The notes under the pieces were generated by a model. It had not been told where the DNA came from. It saw only the letters and a program-made list of their open reading frames with translations, and did not search any database. Below are positions 18,487 through 26,897 of a stretch of DNA of 64,000 nt, in pieces; position 1 is the stretch's first letter; each line of letters opens with the position of its first letter. Location of the stretch: assembly GCA_965243775.1 (NCBI GenBank), contig CBDEWF010000075.1:62001-126000 (forward strand). Direction: 5' to 3'. The DNA comes from Sansalvadorimonas sp965243775. GTDB lineage: Bacteria > Pseudomonadota > Gammaproteobacteria > Pseudomonadales > Endozoicomonadaceae. The position numbers and the translations under genes are program-made.

Positions 18487-20413
18487 GTGCGCCGGATATG
18501 GCGCGTAGCGCCATGACGGCGCTGTTCCAGTACGCATGGTGGCGACTGGATGACTTGGTGGTGAAAGTCCACTATCGACCCGGCAAGGGGAACGATTAGC
18601 TGAACGGCAAGGGTGTCCATCGTGAGGTGGAATCTGAAGAAAGCCGAAGGCAAAACACTGGCCCGACGAACAGGAATCGCATAGGAGGCGGTCGCAGTGG
18701 GTAAGGAGGCAAAGTTCTTCAAAGCCCAATACTTGCACGGAAACTGCGGACGTATATGCGGCGGGTATAAGTGGGAAGGTCACGCGCATTACTCCGGGAG
18801 GTCTGCCATCCTGCCACAGGCTACCAGTGTCGTGAGGCATTGGGATGGGGCGGCAGAAGTCAGCCGAGGCCATAGTAGGTCTGTCACCGCAGACTGAAGG
18901 GCTGAACATGTGAAATGGATTGGGAGCCGGACTCTCGATGACGACAGGAGCAGCAGTCAGGTCTGTTGAGATACAGGCACTCTGTGCAGAGGGGCGCGGA
19001 CAGTATCCGTGTGGGTCTGCAATAGAGGCGGCAAACGTCACGGCGGGAACGGGCAACTTCCATGAGGAGACGCCAGATCTATTGGCGGCGATATTAGACC
19101 GATCAAATATGCAGCGTGCCTACGACCGGGTGATGCGCAACAAAGGCGCACCGGGCGTGGACAGCATGACGGTGGGTGACTTGAAAGCCTACCTGAAATC
19201 ACAGTGGCCGGAACACCGGGAAGCCCTGCAGAATGGTCGCTATCAACCCCAGCCGGTACGGAAGGTAGAAATACCCAAATCCGGTGGAGGTATGCGCCAG
19301 CTGGGCATTCCAACAGTTCTGGACAGGCTGATACAGCAAGCGCTGCACCAACAGTTAAGTCCGATCTTTGAGAGCACGTTCTCGAACCACAGTTATGGCT
19401 TCAGGCCGGGACGCAAGGCAGGGCAGGCCGTACTGCAAGCCCGGAGCTATGCGGAGGCAGGTTACCGCTGGGTGGTAGACCTCGACCTTGAGAAATTCTT
19501 TGACCGTGTGAACCATGACATATTAATGGCAAGGGTAACACGACAGGTTAAAGACAAGCGGGTGCTGGGACTGATCCGCGCTTATCTTGAGGTCGGAATA
19601 TTTGCCGGTGGTCTGGTAACGGCAAGGAAAGCAGGCACCCCGCAGGGTGGCCCACTCTCCCCGTTGTTATCGAACATCCTGCTAACCGACCTGGATAAAG
19701 AGCTGGAAAAGCGGGGACACAAATTCTGTCGTTACGCCGATGACTGCAATATCTATGTCAGAAGCGAAGAGGCAGGGCAGCGTGTTCTGGGCTCCATAAC
19801 GGAATACCGCGAAAGCACATTAAAGCTGAAGGTAAACCGTGAAAAGAGTGGTGTCGGGCGACCGTGGGAAAGGACGTTTTTGGGCTACACCGTATGTAGC
19901 CGGAAATATAATGTTCGGCTGAAAGTGTCAGCCAAGGCGGTCAGGCGCTTTAAGGGTGACCTGAAAGCCGTCTTCCGGCGTGGCCGGGGATGCTCACTCC
20001 GTAAAACGGTCGAGGTGCTGAATCCGAAGCTGCGTGGCTGGATGAGCTATTTCCGGGAAATTGGTGTAAAAGGCGTTCTCCAAGAACTGGACGGCTGGTT
20101 AAGGCGGCATCTGCGAAAACTGCTCTGGAGACATTGGAAAAGTCCAAAAGCTCGGTACAGGAAGTTGTTAAGACTTGGGCTGTCGAAAGAACGGGCGCGG
20201 ATAAGTGCTTATAACGGTCGTGGAGCTTGGTGGAATGCCGGAGCGCCGCATATGAATCAGATGTTGCCCAAGAAACTGTTTGATGGAATTGGTTTGATAT
20301 CGCTGGTTGATTACAATCAGCGGCTCAAGTGTTTGACATGAACCGCCGTGATACGGAACCGTTTGTCCGGTGGTGTGAGAGGACGGCGGGAGCAATCCCG
20401 CCTCCTACTCGAT
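18487..20413 (+). mobile_element. Group IIC intron
   Basis: The element starts GTGCGCC, a typical group II 5' end, directly after the mglC terminator. Target choice behind terminator hairpins is characteristic of class C introns. A reverse transcriptase ORF occupies the middle. The 3' end has a domain V-like segment at about 20341-20374 containing a CGC triad, a domain VI hairpin (GGCGGGA 20385-20391 paired with TCCCGCC 20396-20402) and the ending CTACTCGAT. The element is about 1.93 kb. The ends are inferred from these signatures and from the flanking terminator. It looks intact and sits between convergent genes, so it interrupts no ORF. Confidence 0.85.
18938..20341 (+). CDS. ltrA: Group II intron reverse transcriptase/maturase
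   Basis: It catalyses intron splicing and reverse transcription during retrohoming. RT motifs are in order: GVDSMTVGDL, LGIPTVLDRLIQQAL, SYGFRPGR, VVDLDLEKFFDRVNHD, AGTPQGGPLSPLLSNI and the catalytic FCRYADD (YADD at about 266-269). A thumb/maturase domain follows and ends GAWWNAGAPHMNQ and GLISL. No HNH endonuclease domain is seen, as expected for class C. The ATG at 18938 gives 467 residues; the frame is open to a TTG at 18920. The stop lies just before domain V. Confidence 0.93.
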   Translation: MTTGAAVRSVEIQALCAEGRGQYPCGSAIEAANVTAGTGNFHEETPDLLAAILDRSNMQRAYDRVMRNKGAPGVDSMTVGDLKAYLKSQWPEHREALQNGRYQPQPVRKVEIPKSGGGMRQLGIPTVLDRLIQQALHQQLSPIFESTFSNHSYGFRPGRKAGQAVLQARSYAEAGYRWVVDLDLEKFFDRVNHDILMARVTRQVKDKRVLGLIRAYLEVGIFAGGLVTARKAGTPQGGPLSPLLSNILLTDLDKELEKRGHKFCRYADDCNIYVRSEEAGQRVLGSITEYRESTLKLKVNREKSGVGRPWERTFLGYTVCSRKYNVRLKVSAKAVRRFKGDLKAVFRRGRGCSLRKTVEVLNPKLRGWMSYFREIGVKGVLQELDGWLRRHLRKLLWRHWKSPKARYRKLLRLGLSKERARISAYNGRGAWWNAGAPHMNQMLPKKLFDGIGLISLVDYNQRLKCLT

Positions 20414-20419
20414 AGGCGG

Positions 20420-21526
20420 TCAAGGGGATAATAGACCTTTGCCACGGCCAGACTTCTCTCGTCGAGATGCCGGCACCTCCGGCTCTCTTTTGTTCAAATC
20501 CGTTACATCAAATGAAGCATTCTGGCTATCAAGGCAAGCCTCTCCCATAAGTCTCAAATTGCGTAGAACATCCAATGTAGGAGCATCAAAACTATCTGAA
20601 TCATCGAGGTAATCATCAAGCTTCATGCAGTAGCCCTGTAGATCAGCAGGAGTCATATCATTCAACATAGCCGACAGCACTGGATCGATTTCTGGATACA
20701 ATCCAGCATTCTGCGGCACATTATCCAATGCCAAATCGACAAGTGAATGGATTTCGCCCAAGTTCGGATTCGACAACAGCTCTGTTAGCTGAGCTGTATT
20801 CAAGCGGGATTCTTGCAACTCATCAACGGGGTCTCCTGCTGAAAAATCAACCGTACTTTCCTGCTCTTCTCCGTCAAGTTCGTGTTTCAATACTTTCAGT
20901 TCTTCACTGGTAACAGAGCTGGAATCTCCAAACAACTCCTTCTCCATTATCTTCAACTCTTCGCTGGTGAACGAACGGTTATCCTCTTCACCATTAATGA
21001 GCGATTCATATTCAGCTAACAAACTTGCCGCATCCAGATCACTTTTTGAAAACTCACTGATATCATCAAGTGACTCATCAACTGGCTGCTTGGCAGAAAG
21101 AATGGCCTTCCGAATATCCTGTTTGTTATTAGCTAGCTCCTCCAAAAGTTGGTCAACTTTTTTGCGCTCCTCAGCCACCTTCTGATGGATATCACGAATA
21201 ATACCGGCTTCCCCCTGTTCCTGTCTGAAAGCTACAGTTGAATCCAAACTGTCAGGAAGAGTCCACTCTCCCCTCTGGTTTAACCTGAAATCTGATTTAT
21301 CCAGAAGGTATTGCTTGGCTTGCTGTTCCTGTTCATGTAATTCAACCGCCCGGTCACTCAGGGTTTGAAATAACTCACTCAGCTCTTCAGTAACCTGAAC
21401 AATAGACAACCTGTCAGAGTCAGGTTGACTTGATTTTACTTTATGCTTTTGCCAGCTACCGACCTTATTCGCCAGCTTTTGAAAAGGCTTTTTTAACGGC
21501 CAAACGCTCTTTAAATTAATTTTCAT
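20420..21526 (-). CDS. Acidic coiled-coil protein, function unknown
   Basis: A 368-residue protein with a short basic N-terminus (about 30 residues), a coiled-coil segment (about 90-150, with QKVAEERKKVDQLLEELANN) and an acidic central region in which TSEELK recurs (FTSEELKIMEKEL, VTSEELKVLKHEL). The C-terminus is predicted helical, ending in a basic KREPEVPASRREKSGRGKG. No signal peptide or transmembrane segment is seen. AGGA precedes the ATG. The stop codon is only 7 bp from the intron 3' end, so the intron narrowly misses the gene. I do not recognise a family; it resembles the other orphan coiled-coil genes in this window in style. Confidence 0.7.
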   Translation of the reverse strand: MKINLKSVWPLKKPFQKLANKVGSWQKHKVKSSQPDSDRLSIVQVTEELSELFQTLSDRAVELHEQEQQAKQYLLDKSDFRLNQRGEWTLPDSLDSTVAFRQEQGEAGIIRDIHQKVAEERKKVDQLLEELANNKQDIRKAILSAKQPVDESLDDISEFSKSDLDAASLLAEYESLINGEEDNRSFTSEELKIMEKELFGDSSSVTSEELKVLKHELDGEEQESTVDFSAGDPVDELQESRLNTAQLTELLSNPNLGEIHSLVDLALDNVPQNAGLYPEIDPVLSAMLNDMTPADLQGYCMKLDDYLDDSDSFDAPTLDVLRNLRLMGEACLDSQNASFDVTDLNKREPEVPASRREKSGRGKGLLSP

Positions 21527-21553
21527 AAGGTGGATTTCCTATCAAGCCATACC

Positions 21554-21717
21554 CTCAATTTAGGCTCTGTTCACAATAGATGTTGGTTTATTTCTCAAAG
21601 TCAGTAATTACGCTGAATAGAGGAAGTAACCAGATTTTCTATGAAGCCCGAATGCCAAGCTATACAGGCTGCACGTGAGTACTACCAACATGTAGTGTTA
21701 ACAGAGCCCTCAATTTA
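21554..21717. mobile_element. 146-bp MITE with 9-bp target-site duplication
   Basis: The element itself is 21563-21708. It begins GGCTCTGTT and ends AACAGAGCC, and the terminal inverted repeats match at 22 of 25 positions. It is flanked by the direct repeat CTCAATTTA (21554-21562 and 21709-21717). The interior is too short to code for a transposase. End sequence and 9-bp duplication recall the IS903 group of the IS5 family, which is an inference. Confidence 0.8.
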
Positions 21718-21741
21718 GCTGAAGGAAAAGGGTCATATATG

Positions 21742-21844
21742 AAATGCGTTGATGTCCGTCATTCCTGCGAAAGCAGGAATCCCAAGCTGGTAGACTCCTG
21801 CTTTCGCAGGAGTGACGAGGTTGCAAAGGGTCATCAACGCATTT
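21742..21844. repeat. Nested inverted-repeat element
   Basis: Outer arms AAATGCGTTGATG (21742-21754) and CATCAACGCATTT (21832-21844) are perfect inverted repeats. Inside them lie two complementary copies of a CATTCCTGCGAAAGCAGGAAT-like palindrome (around 21759-21780 and 21795-21814). Such palindromes are known as dispersed intergenic repeats in many proteobacteria. Confidence 0.75.
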
Positions 21845-22186
21845 GATTCATTACCGGAAAAAGAAGCCTGAGCTGATTAATAGAGATATAACTCAGAGCA
21901 CATGACGAGACAAAATGAAAACAGATATGCTCTGGTGATTTTTCAGGCTTCAACACAAACAATATTGATTTTGTTCTTTTTTATTTAATTATGAGTATAT
22001 TTTGGCATCAGGAGGACAATAACACTCAATAAAAAGCAGAAAACAACAGGCAGAGTGCAAAAATTACTCACTGAATTATTGCCAACTTCCAACATAATTT
22101 GACCTAAATCAATTTCAGGAAATGACAAGTCAGGCATTCTGCCCTCACTCCAAGGCCAATTAATAATCTATCGGGGGTATCACCTA
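21845..22186. other. Upstream region of fhs, no gene seen
   Basis: An AT-rich leader without a supported ORF. I looked for a riboswitch-like structure and could not support one. A GGGGG stretch about 10 bp before the GTG at 22187 is the likely fhs ribosome-binding site. Confidence 0.4.
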
Positions 22187-23941
22187 GTGAAGTCGGATAT
22201 CGAAATTTCCAGAGCGGCGGACCTGATGCATATCACCGAGCTGGCAGATAAGCTCGGTCTGAAGAAAGAACATTGCGAACCTTATGGTCATTACAAGGCG
22301 AAAGTCAGCCTGGACGCCTATGAAGACCTGAAGGACCGTCCAGACGGCCGCATGGTTCTGGTTACTGCAACCACCCCTACTCCCTTTGGTGAAGGTAAAA
22401 CCGTAAACACCATCGGTATCACAATGGGTCTGAACACCATCGGAAAAACAGCGATCAGCTGTATCCGCCAGCCCAGCATGGGCCCTGTTTTCGGCATCAA
22501 GGGTGGTGCAGCAGGTGGCGGTTATGCCCAGGTTGTTCCAATGGAAGACTTCAACCTGCACCTGACTGGTGATATCCACGCTATCTCCAGTGCTCATAAC
22601 CTGGGTTCTGCGGCACTGGACACCCGCATTTTCCACGAAGAGCGTGAAGGATACGACGCATTCGAAAAGCGTACCGGCCTGAAAGCTCTGCGTATCGACC
22701 CCAAGCGCATCACCTGGCGTCGTGTGGTTGACCACAACGACCGTGCCCTGCGTCAGATCACTGTTGGTGAGCAGACCCCAGGCACCCCCAAGAACATGAA
22801 CGGTGTTCCCCGTTCCGAAGGCTTCGATATCACCGTTGGCTCCGAGCTGATGGCGATCCTGGCACTGGCCACCAGCCTGCAGGATATGCGTGAACGTTTC
22901 GGCAAGATCATCATGGCCTACAACCACGATGGTGAGCCTGTAACAGCAGAAGACCTGCAGGTTGCCGGTTCCATGACTGCAATCATGAAGGAAGCGATCA
23001 AGCCAACCCTGATGCAGAACCTGGAAGGCGGCGCCAGCTTTGTTCACGCCGGTCCTTTCGCCAACATCGCTCACGGTAACTCTTCCATTGTTTCCGACAA
23101 GATCGCCCTGAAACTGGGTGACTATGTTGTGACCGAAGCTGGCTTCGGCTCCGATATGGGCTTTGAGAAATACTGCAACATCAAGGTTCGCGCTGGCGGC
23201 AAGTCTCCAGACGTTGTAGCTCTGGTCTGCTCCCTGCGTGGTCTGAAGTCTCACTCTGGTGACTTCCAGGTTGTTGCCGGTCGAGACCTCGACCGCGGCA
23301 TGATTGATCCTAACCTGCCTGCGCTGGAAAAAGGCATCAGCAACCTGCACTTCCATATCAAGAACGTGAAGAAGTACGGTGTACCTTGCGTCATCGCCAT
23401 CAACCGTTTCCCAGATGATACCCAGGAAGAGCTGGACTGGCTGATGGAGAAAGCCAAAGAGCTGGGTGCTGAAGGTGTTGCCATCTCTGAAGGCTTTGTA
23501 CACGGCGGTGAAGGCTGCATGGCTGTTGCTAACGAGATCGACCGTGTCTGCAACGAGAAGAAGCCTTACTTCAACTACCTGTATGATGTTGAAGAAAACA
23601 TCTCTACCAAGCTGAATGAACTGGCTACCAAGGGTTACGGCGGTAGCAAGGTTGTTATCAGCGAATTGGCACAGAAGCAGATCGCCGAGCTGGAAGCCAA
23701 GGGGTACGGTAACCTGCCTGTGTGCATGGCCAAGACTCAGCTGTCTGTCTCCCACGACCCAACCCTGAAGGGTGAACCTACCGGTTTTGAAGTACCTGTT
23801 CGTGAGGTTCGCCTATCTGCAGGCGCCGGCTTCGTATACGCACTGTGCGGTGCCATCATGACCATGCCTGGCCTGGGTTCTCTGCCCGGTTACATGAAGA
23901 TCGATATTGATGAACACGGTAATATTGTGAACCTGAGCTAG
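22187..23941 (+). CDS. fhs: Formate-tetrahydrofolate ligase
   Basis: Fhs joins formate to tetrahydrofolate with ATP, giving 10-formyl-THF for purines and one-carbon metabolism. The ATP-binding loop TPTPFGEGKT is at residues 63-72. Other family segments are QPSMGPVFGIKGGAAGGGYAQ, EAGFGSDMGFEKYCNIK and the C-terminal MPGLGSLPGY. The 584-residue length is slightly above the usual 555-560; the N-terminus begins KSDIEISRAADL, so the GTG start is reasonable. Codon use is strongly biased, suggesting high expression. It is monocistronic, with its own terminator. Confidence 0.96.
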   Translation: MKSDIEISRAADLMHITELADKLGLKKEHCEPYGHYKAKVSLDAYEDLKDRPDGRMVLVTATTPTPFGEGKTVNTIGITMGLNTIGKTAISCIRQPSMGPVFGIKGGAAGGGYAQVVPMEDFNLHLTGDIHAISSAHNLGSAALDTRIFHEEREGYDAFEKRTGLKALRIDPKRITWRRVVDHNDRALRQITVGEQTPGTPKNMNGVPRSEGFDITVGSELMAILALATSLQDMRERFGKIIMAYNHDGEPVTAEDLQVAGSMTAIMKEAIKPTLMQNLEGGASFVHAGPFANIAHGNSSIVSDKIALKLGDYVVTEAGFGSDMGFEKYCNIKVRAGGKSPDVVALVCSLRGLKSHSGDFQVVAGRDLDRGMIDPNLPALEKGISNLHFHIKNVKKYGVPCVIAINRFPDDTQEELDWLMEKAKELGAEGVAISEGFVHGGEGCMAVANEIDRVCNEKKPYFNYLYDVEENISTKLNELATKGYGGSKVVISELAQKQIAELEAKGYGNLPVCMAKTQLSVSHDPTLKGEPTGFEVPVREVRLSAGAGFVYALCGAIMTMPGLGSLPGYMKIDIDEHGNIVNLS

Positions 23942-23981
23942 TCGATGCGACTTTGGTCCAATTGCCAATCCTGAATCTTGA

Positions 23982-24008
23982 GGGAGCCTTTATGGCTCCC
24001 TTCTTTAT
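23982..24008 (+). terminator. fhs terminator
   Basis: GGGAGCC, loop TTTAT, GGCTCCC followed by TTCTTTATT. Confidence 0.88.
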
Positions 24009-24155
24009 TTATGCCATCCATTTACCCCTGCCTACTCTCACCACGTCAGACTTTAGTCCCAGCCACTAACGTCTAACAGACTCAAGGGAACCAAATCGCT
24101 ATCTTGTGCCCATGAAATTCATACCCGTACCGGGTGATGTGAATGGAGGTGTACC

Positions 24156-24500
24156 ATGGCTCTTGAGCTGACGTTGGAGGAGTACCAGGATATGACTGTT
24201 GTCACCCTCGAGGGGTACATACGGGCCGGCAATGCTGAATTCCTGCAGGATACCTTCTCCATGCTGCTGGAAGAGGGTCATGCCCGTATCGTTCTGGACT
24301 GTCGGGGACTAATTTCCATGAACAGCAATGGTCTGGCGGTGCTCTCAGAGCTTGTGCGGGCCACAATGGCAGATGGCGGCAAAGTAGTACTTTGCAATGC
24401 CAGTCCAAGAATCATAGACCTGCTGGATATCAGCGGTCTTGACCAGTTTATCGAAACTGCGCCTGGTAAAAGTGAAGCCATGCGCCGGGTAATGCACTAA
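24156..24500 (+). CDS. STAS-domain protein (anti-sigma factor antagonist-like)
   Basis: The 114-residue protein is a single STAS domain: TVVTLEGYIRAGNAEFLQDTF, then IVLDCRGLISMNSNGLAVLSEL, which is the SpoIIAA-type D-x-G...S-x-G-L motif with a possible phosphorylatable serine, then GKVVLCNASPRIIDLLDISGL. Such proteins bind anti-sigma kinases or sit in partner-switching modules. No kinase or phosphatase partner is adjacent. A GGAG box precedes the ATG. The gene is followed 14 bp later by an orphan membrane-protein gene, so the two are probably co-transcribed. Confidence 0.85.
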   Translation: MALELTLEEYQDMTVVTLEGYIRAGNAEFLQDTFSMLLEEGHARIVLDCRGLISMNSNGLAVLSELVRATMADGGKVVLCNASPRIIDLLDISGLDQFIETAPGKSEAMRRVMH

Positions 24501-24514
24501 AGGAGGGCTTAACA

Positions 24515-25330
24515 ATGCATTCTTCAGTTTACAGCCCTCCTGGGCTACCGAACAATATTGACAGGGCTCTGCGCAACAGCTCTCAGGAAAATACGAGAAA
24601 AGAAAGAGAACCTGTGATGCCCCGAACGGGTCACTATCCAGGCTCTGATCGCGCAATACTTTCAAGGTCAACTTCGAAAGAGTCATGTACTGACTCAGCC
24701 CTTGGTGATGATGACTATCTGAGTGAAGATGATATGGATGATACAAAACCGCTGCACCTGGACCCGCCCGATGAGGAAGGCTACGAGTGGGACTGGGAAA
24801 ATGGGCCAGATGGTGAGCAGGATGACACACCAAATCCATCACCACTGGTTCCCGGCCAGCGCCTGACCCGGGATCAGGTGGAGTATCTGAACTACTGCAT
24901 GGGAGTAAACTGGAGAAATTACCGTGGTCCGATGAAGCCAGGTCATGCCAAAAGAGTGATGAACCCGGCTTATGATATCGGAATTACCCAGCCCAGTGGC
25001 TCCAATGACTGGATCAAAGACAGAGCCAGCCAGTATGCTGAAAACCCGCTTGCCATTATGAAAGCGGCCACCAGCATGGTGCTGTACGGAGTCATGGGAG
25101 CAGTGCTGGCCACTTCAGTTCTCGGTGCCTTTATGACCCTTGGGATTAGCTCTGCGACAATCGCAACTGTTGCCGTACCAACTCTGGTCGTAGCATCCAT
25201 TTGGGGAGCATCACTTGGCCTGTACAATGACTTTGTGCTTGATAAGCCACTGTTGAGCAATGATTTCCACTGGCTCGACGGACTAACCAAAACAGCTTAC
25301 CTCAGAAGGTTTGAGTTTCCGACTGGCTGA
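24515..25330 (+). CDS. Orphan membrane protein, disordered N-terminus
   Basis: A 271-residue protein with about 120 residues of polar, acidic, low-complexity sequence (TDSALGDDDYLSEDDMDD), then a conserved-looking block (RLTRDQVEYLNYCMGVNWRN). Two adjacent hydrophobic segments follow at about 190-235 (SMVLYGVMGAVLATSVLGAF, TIATVAVPTLVVASIWG). A hairpin of two membrane helices behind a long polar N-terminus is a shape shared with secreted membrane-inserting effectors, but no family is recognised. AGGAGGG precedes the ATG. A bidirectional terminator follows. Confidence 0.75.
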   Translation: MHSSVYSPPGLPNNIDRALRNSSQENTRKEREPVMPRTGHYPGSDRAILSRSTSKESCTDSALGDDDYLSEDDMDDTKPLHLDPPDEEGYEWDWENGPDGEQDDTPNPSPLVPGQRLTRDQVEYLNYCMGVNWRNYRGPMKPGHAKRVMNPAYDIGITQPSGSNDWIKDRASQYAENPLAIMKAATSMVLYGVMGAVLATSVLGAFMTLGISSATIATVAVPTLVVASIWGASLGLYNDFVLDKPLLSNDFHWLDGLTKTAYLRRFEFPTG

Positions 25331-25336
25331 TAACAG

Positions 25337-25362
25337 AAACCTGCCGGAGTGCTGGCAGGTTT
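25337..25362. terminator. Bidirectional terminator
   Basis: AAACCTGCC, loop of 8, GGCAGGTTT; a T-rich tail is available on both strands. It separates the convergent orphan membrane-protein and uraA genes. Confidence 0.75.
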
Positions 25363-26590
25363 ATTCACGATGACATTCGGCAGGAAATACCAGATTCAGA
25401 ACCAGCGCAGTAAAAGCCGTCAGACTGACTCCCTGAATAGTCAGCATACCTGCACCTACTTGCAGCCCCCCCAGCCCAAACACAAGAGAAAGAGAAACAA
25501 TACAGAGATTACGGGGTGCAGACATATTAACCCTGGATCTGATCAGGGTATTCAAACCAACCACAGCAATAGTTCCAAACAAAAGAACCAGGATTCCCCC
25601 CATGACAGGTGCGGGTATCAAACTTAGAGTGGTTCCCAGTTTTCCCAGAAAAGCGAGAGTAATGGCAAATACAGCTGCCCAGGTCATGGCTGCCGGGTGA
25701 AGCACCCTTGTCAAAATCACAGCTCCGGTTACTTCCGAATAGGTGGTATTAGGCGGACCACCAATAGCAGAAGCCAGAGAAGTAGCCAGCCCATCTCCGA
25801 GCAAAGTTCGGTGAAGCCCGGGTTTTTCCATATAGTCCTTACCCGCCACCGAGCTGATCGCCATGATATCTCCCAGGTGTTCGATAGCGGGAGCAACAGC
25901 AACAGGCAACATAAACAGCACAGCATTGATATTCCATTCCGGGAATACAAAAGGGGGAACTGACAGCCAGGGCGCCGTTTTTACTGGGCTGAAGTCACAT
26001 ATGCCAAGCAGGCAGGAGGCAATTAAACCTCCGGCAACCCCTGCCAGAATCGGGACAAGCCGCAGTAGCCCACGACCAAATATTGCCGCCGCCAGAGTTG
26101 TTAACAGGGCGGCACCCGCCGCCAGAGAAGCCTGGTTTCGTGGATAGAGTTCCATTGAACCATCACCCGAACGCCCCATGGCCATGTTAACAGCCACACT
26201 GGATAACCCAAGGCCGATAACAATGATTACCGGCCCCACTACAACGGGTGGAAATAACTGGTATAGAAACCCCCGCCCGTACAGGCGCACCATCAAACTG
26301 AGAAAAAGATAAAACCCTCCAGCAGCGACCAGCCCACCTAAAGTAGCGGGCATTCCCCAAGTTCCAACACTGTACAGAATGGGAGCGATAAATGCGAAAG
26401 ATGACCCCAGGAACAAGGGCACGGAACCTCGAGTACACAGTTGAAAAACCAGCGTTCCCGTGCCAGCTGTGAACAGGGCTACATTGGGATTAAAACCAGT
26501 CAGCAGGGGAACTAAAACCAGCGCACCAAATGCCACAAACAGCATTTGCCCCCCGATCAAAGCGATCTTTACATGGCTATGGGGTTCCAC
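25361..26590 (-). CDS. uraA: Uracil permease (NCS2 family)
   Basis: A 409-residue inner-membrane uracil:proton symporter with about 12-14 hydrophobic segments. Family features include LFLGSSFAFIAPI near the N-terminus, the core-domain segment PVAVAPAIEHLGDIMAISS with the conserved glutamate, and GGPPNTTYSEVTG. It lies 307 bp downstream of upp on the same strand, the usual upp-uraA arrangement, with a hairpin between them. Its product imports the uracil that Upp converts to UMP. Confidence 0.93.
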   Translation of the reverse strand: MEPHSHVKIALIGGQMLFVAFGALVLVPLLTGFNPNVALFTAGTGTLVFQLCTRGSVPLFLGSSFAFIAPILYSVGTWGMPATLGGLVAAGGFYLFLSLMVRLYGRGFLYQLFPPVVVGPVIIVIGLGLSSVAVNMAMGRSGDGSMELYPRNQASLAAGAALLTTLAAAIFGRGLLRLVPILAGVAGGLIASCLLGICDFSPVKTAPWLSVPPFVFPEWNINAVLFMLPVAVAPAIEHLGDIMAISSVAGKDYMEKPGLHRTLLGDGLATSLASAIGGPPNTTYSEVTGAVILTRVLHPAAMTWAAVFAITLAFLGKLGTTLSLIPAPVMGGILVLLFGTIAVVGLNTLIRSRVNMSAPRNLCIVSLSLVFGLGGLQVGAGMLTIQGVSLTAFTALVLNLVFPAECHRE

Positions 26591-26837
26591 TTCTCTATCC
26601 GCTTTTTACCATGGAATTGCTTTTTCAGGAGCCTGCCGGACTTTTTCGCCGTAGGTTAGCGTTAAGTCCGACAGAAGACTCCCAGGTTCCGAAAAAGGTA
26701 CTCTCTGCTCATGGCTGTTTGTTTCCGCTAATCCAGCTCATAGCGAGCTCCCTAGCCAGAACATCCGTGCCATATGCCAAACCAAAGAAGTTTGGGAGTC
26801 TAGTACAAGCCGCAGGAAAGGAAAGAAAGGGAAAGAA
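26591..26837 (-). other. uraA leader region
   Basis: The untranslated stretch between upp and uraA contains imperfect inverted repeats (for example GTCCGG and GTCGGAC arms near 26638-26675). It also contains the 13-mer AACAGCCATGAGC on the minus strand at 26707-26719, which recurs twice elsewhere in the window. It could hold an attenuator, but I cannot show one. Confidence 0.35.
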
Positions 26838-26878
26838 AGGGAAAGAGGAAAAGCCTGGATGGTTTTTCCACCCAGGCT
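26838..26878 (-). terminator. Hairpin after upp
   Basis: On the minus strand AGCCTGG pairs with CCAGGCT around a 13-base loop and is followed by TTTTCCTCTTTCCC. It is a terminator or attenuator between upp and uraA. Purine-rich GGAAAGAAA-type tandem repeats follow at about 26814-26850 (plus-strand reading). Confidence 0.7.
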
Positions 26879-26897
26879 CAAGGAATTGTTGTGGTGT

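Noticed and set aside
21845..22186. Folate- or glycine-type riboswitch upstream of fhs
   Set aside because: No conserved aptamer core could be recognised by eye.
22184..23755. 523-codon open frame antisense to fhs
   Set aside because: It mirrors the highly biased codons of fhs, matches no family, and fhs is certain on the other strand.
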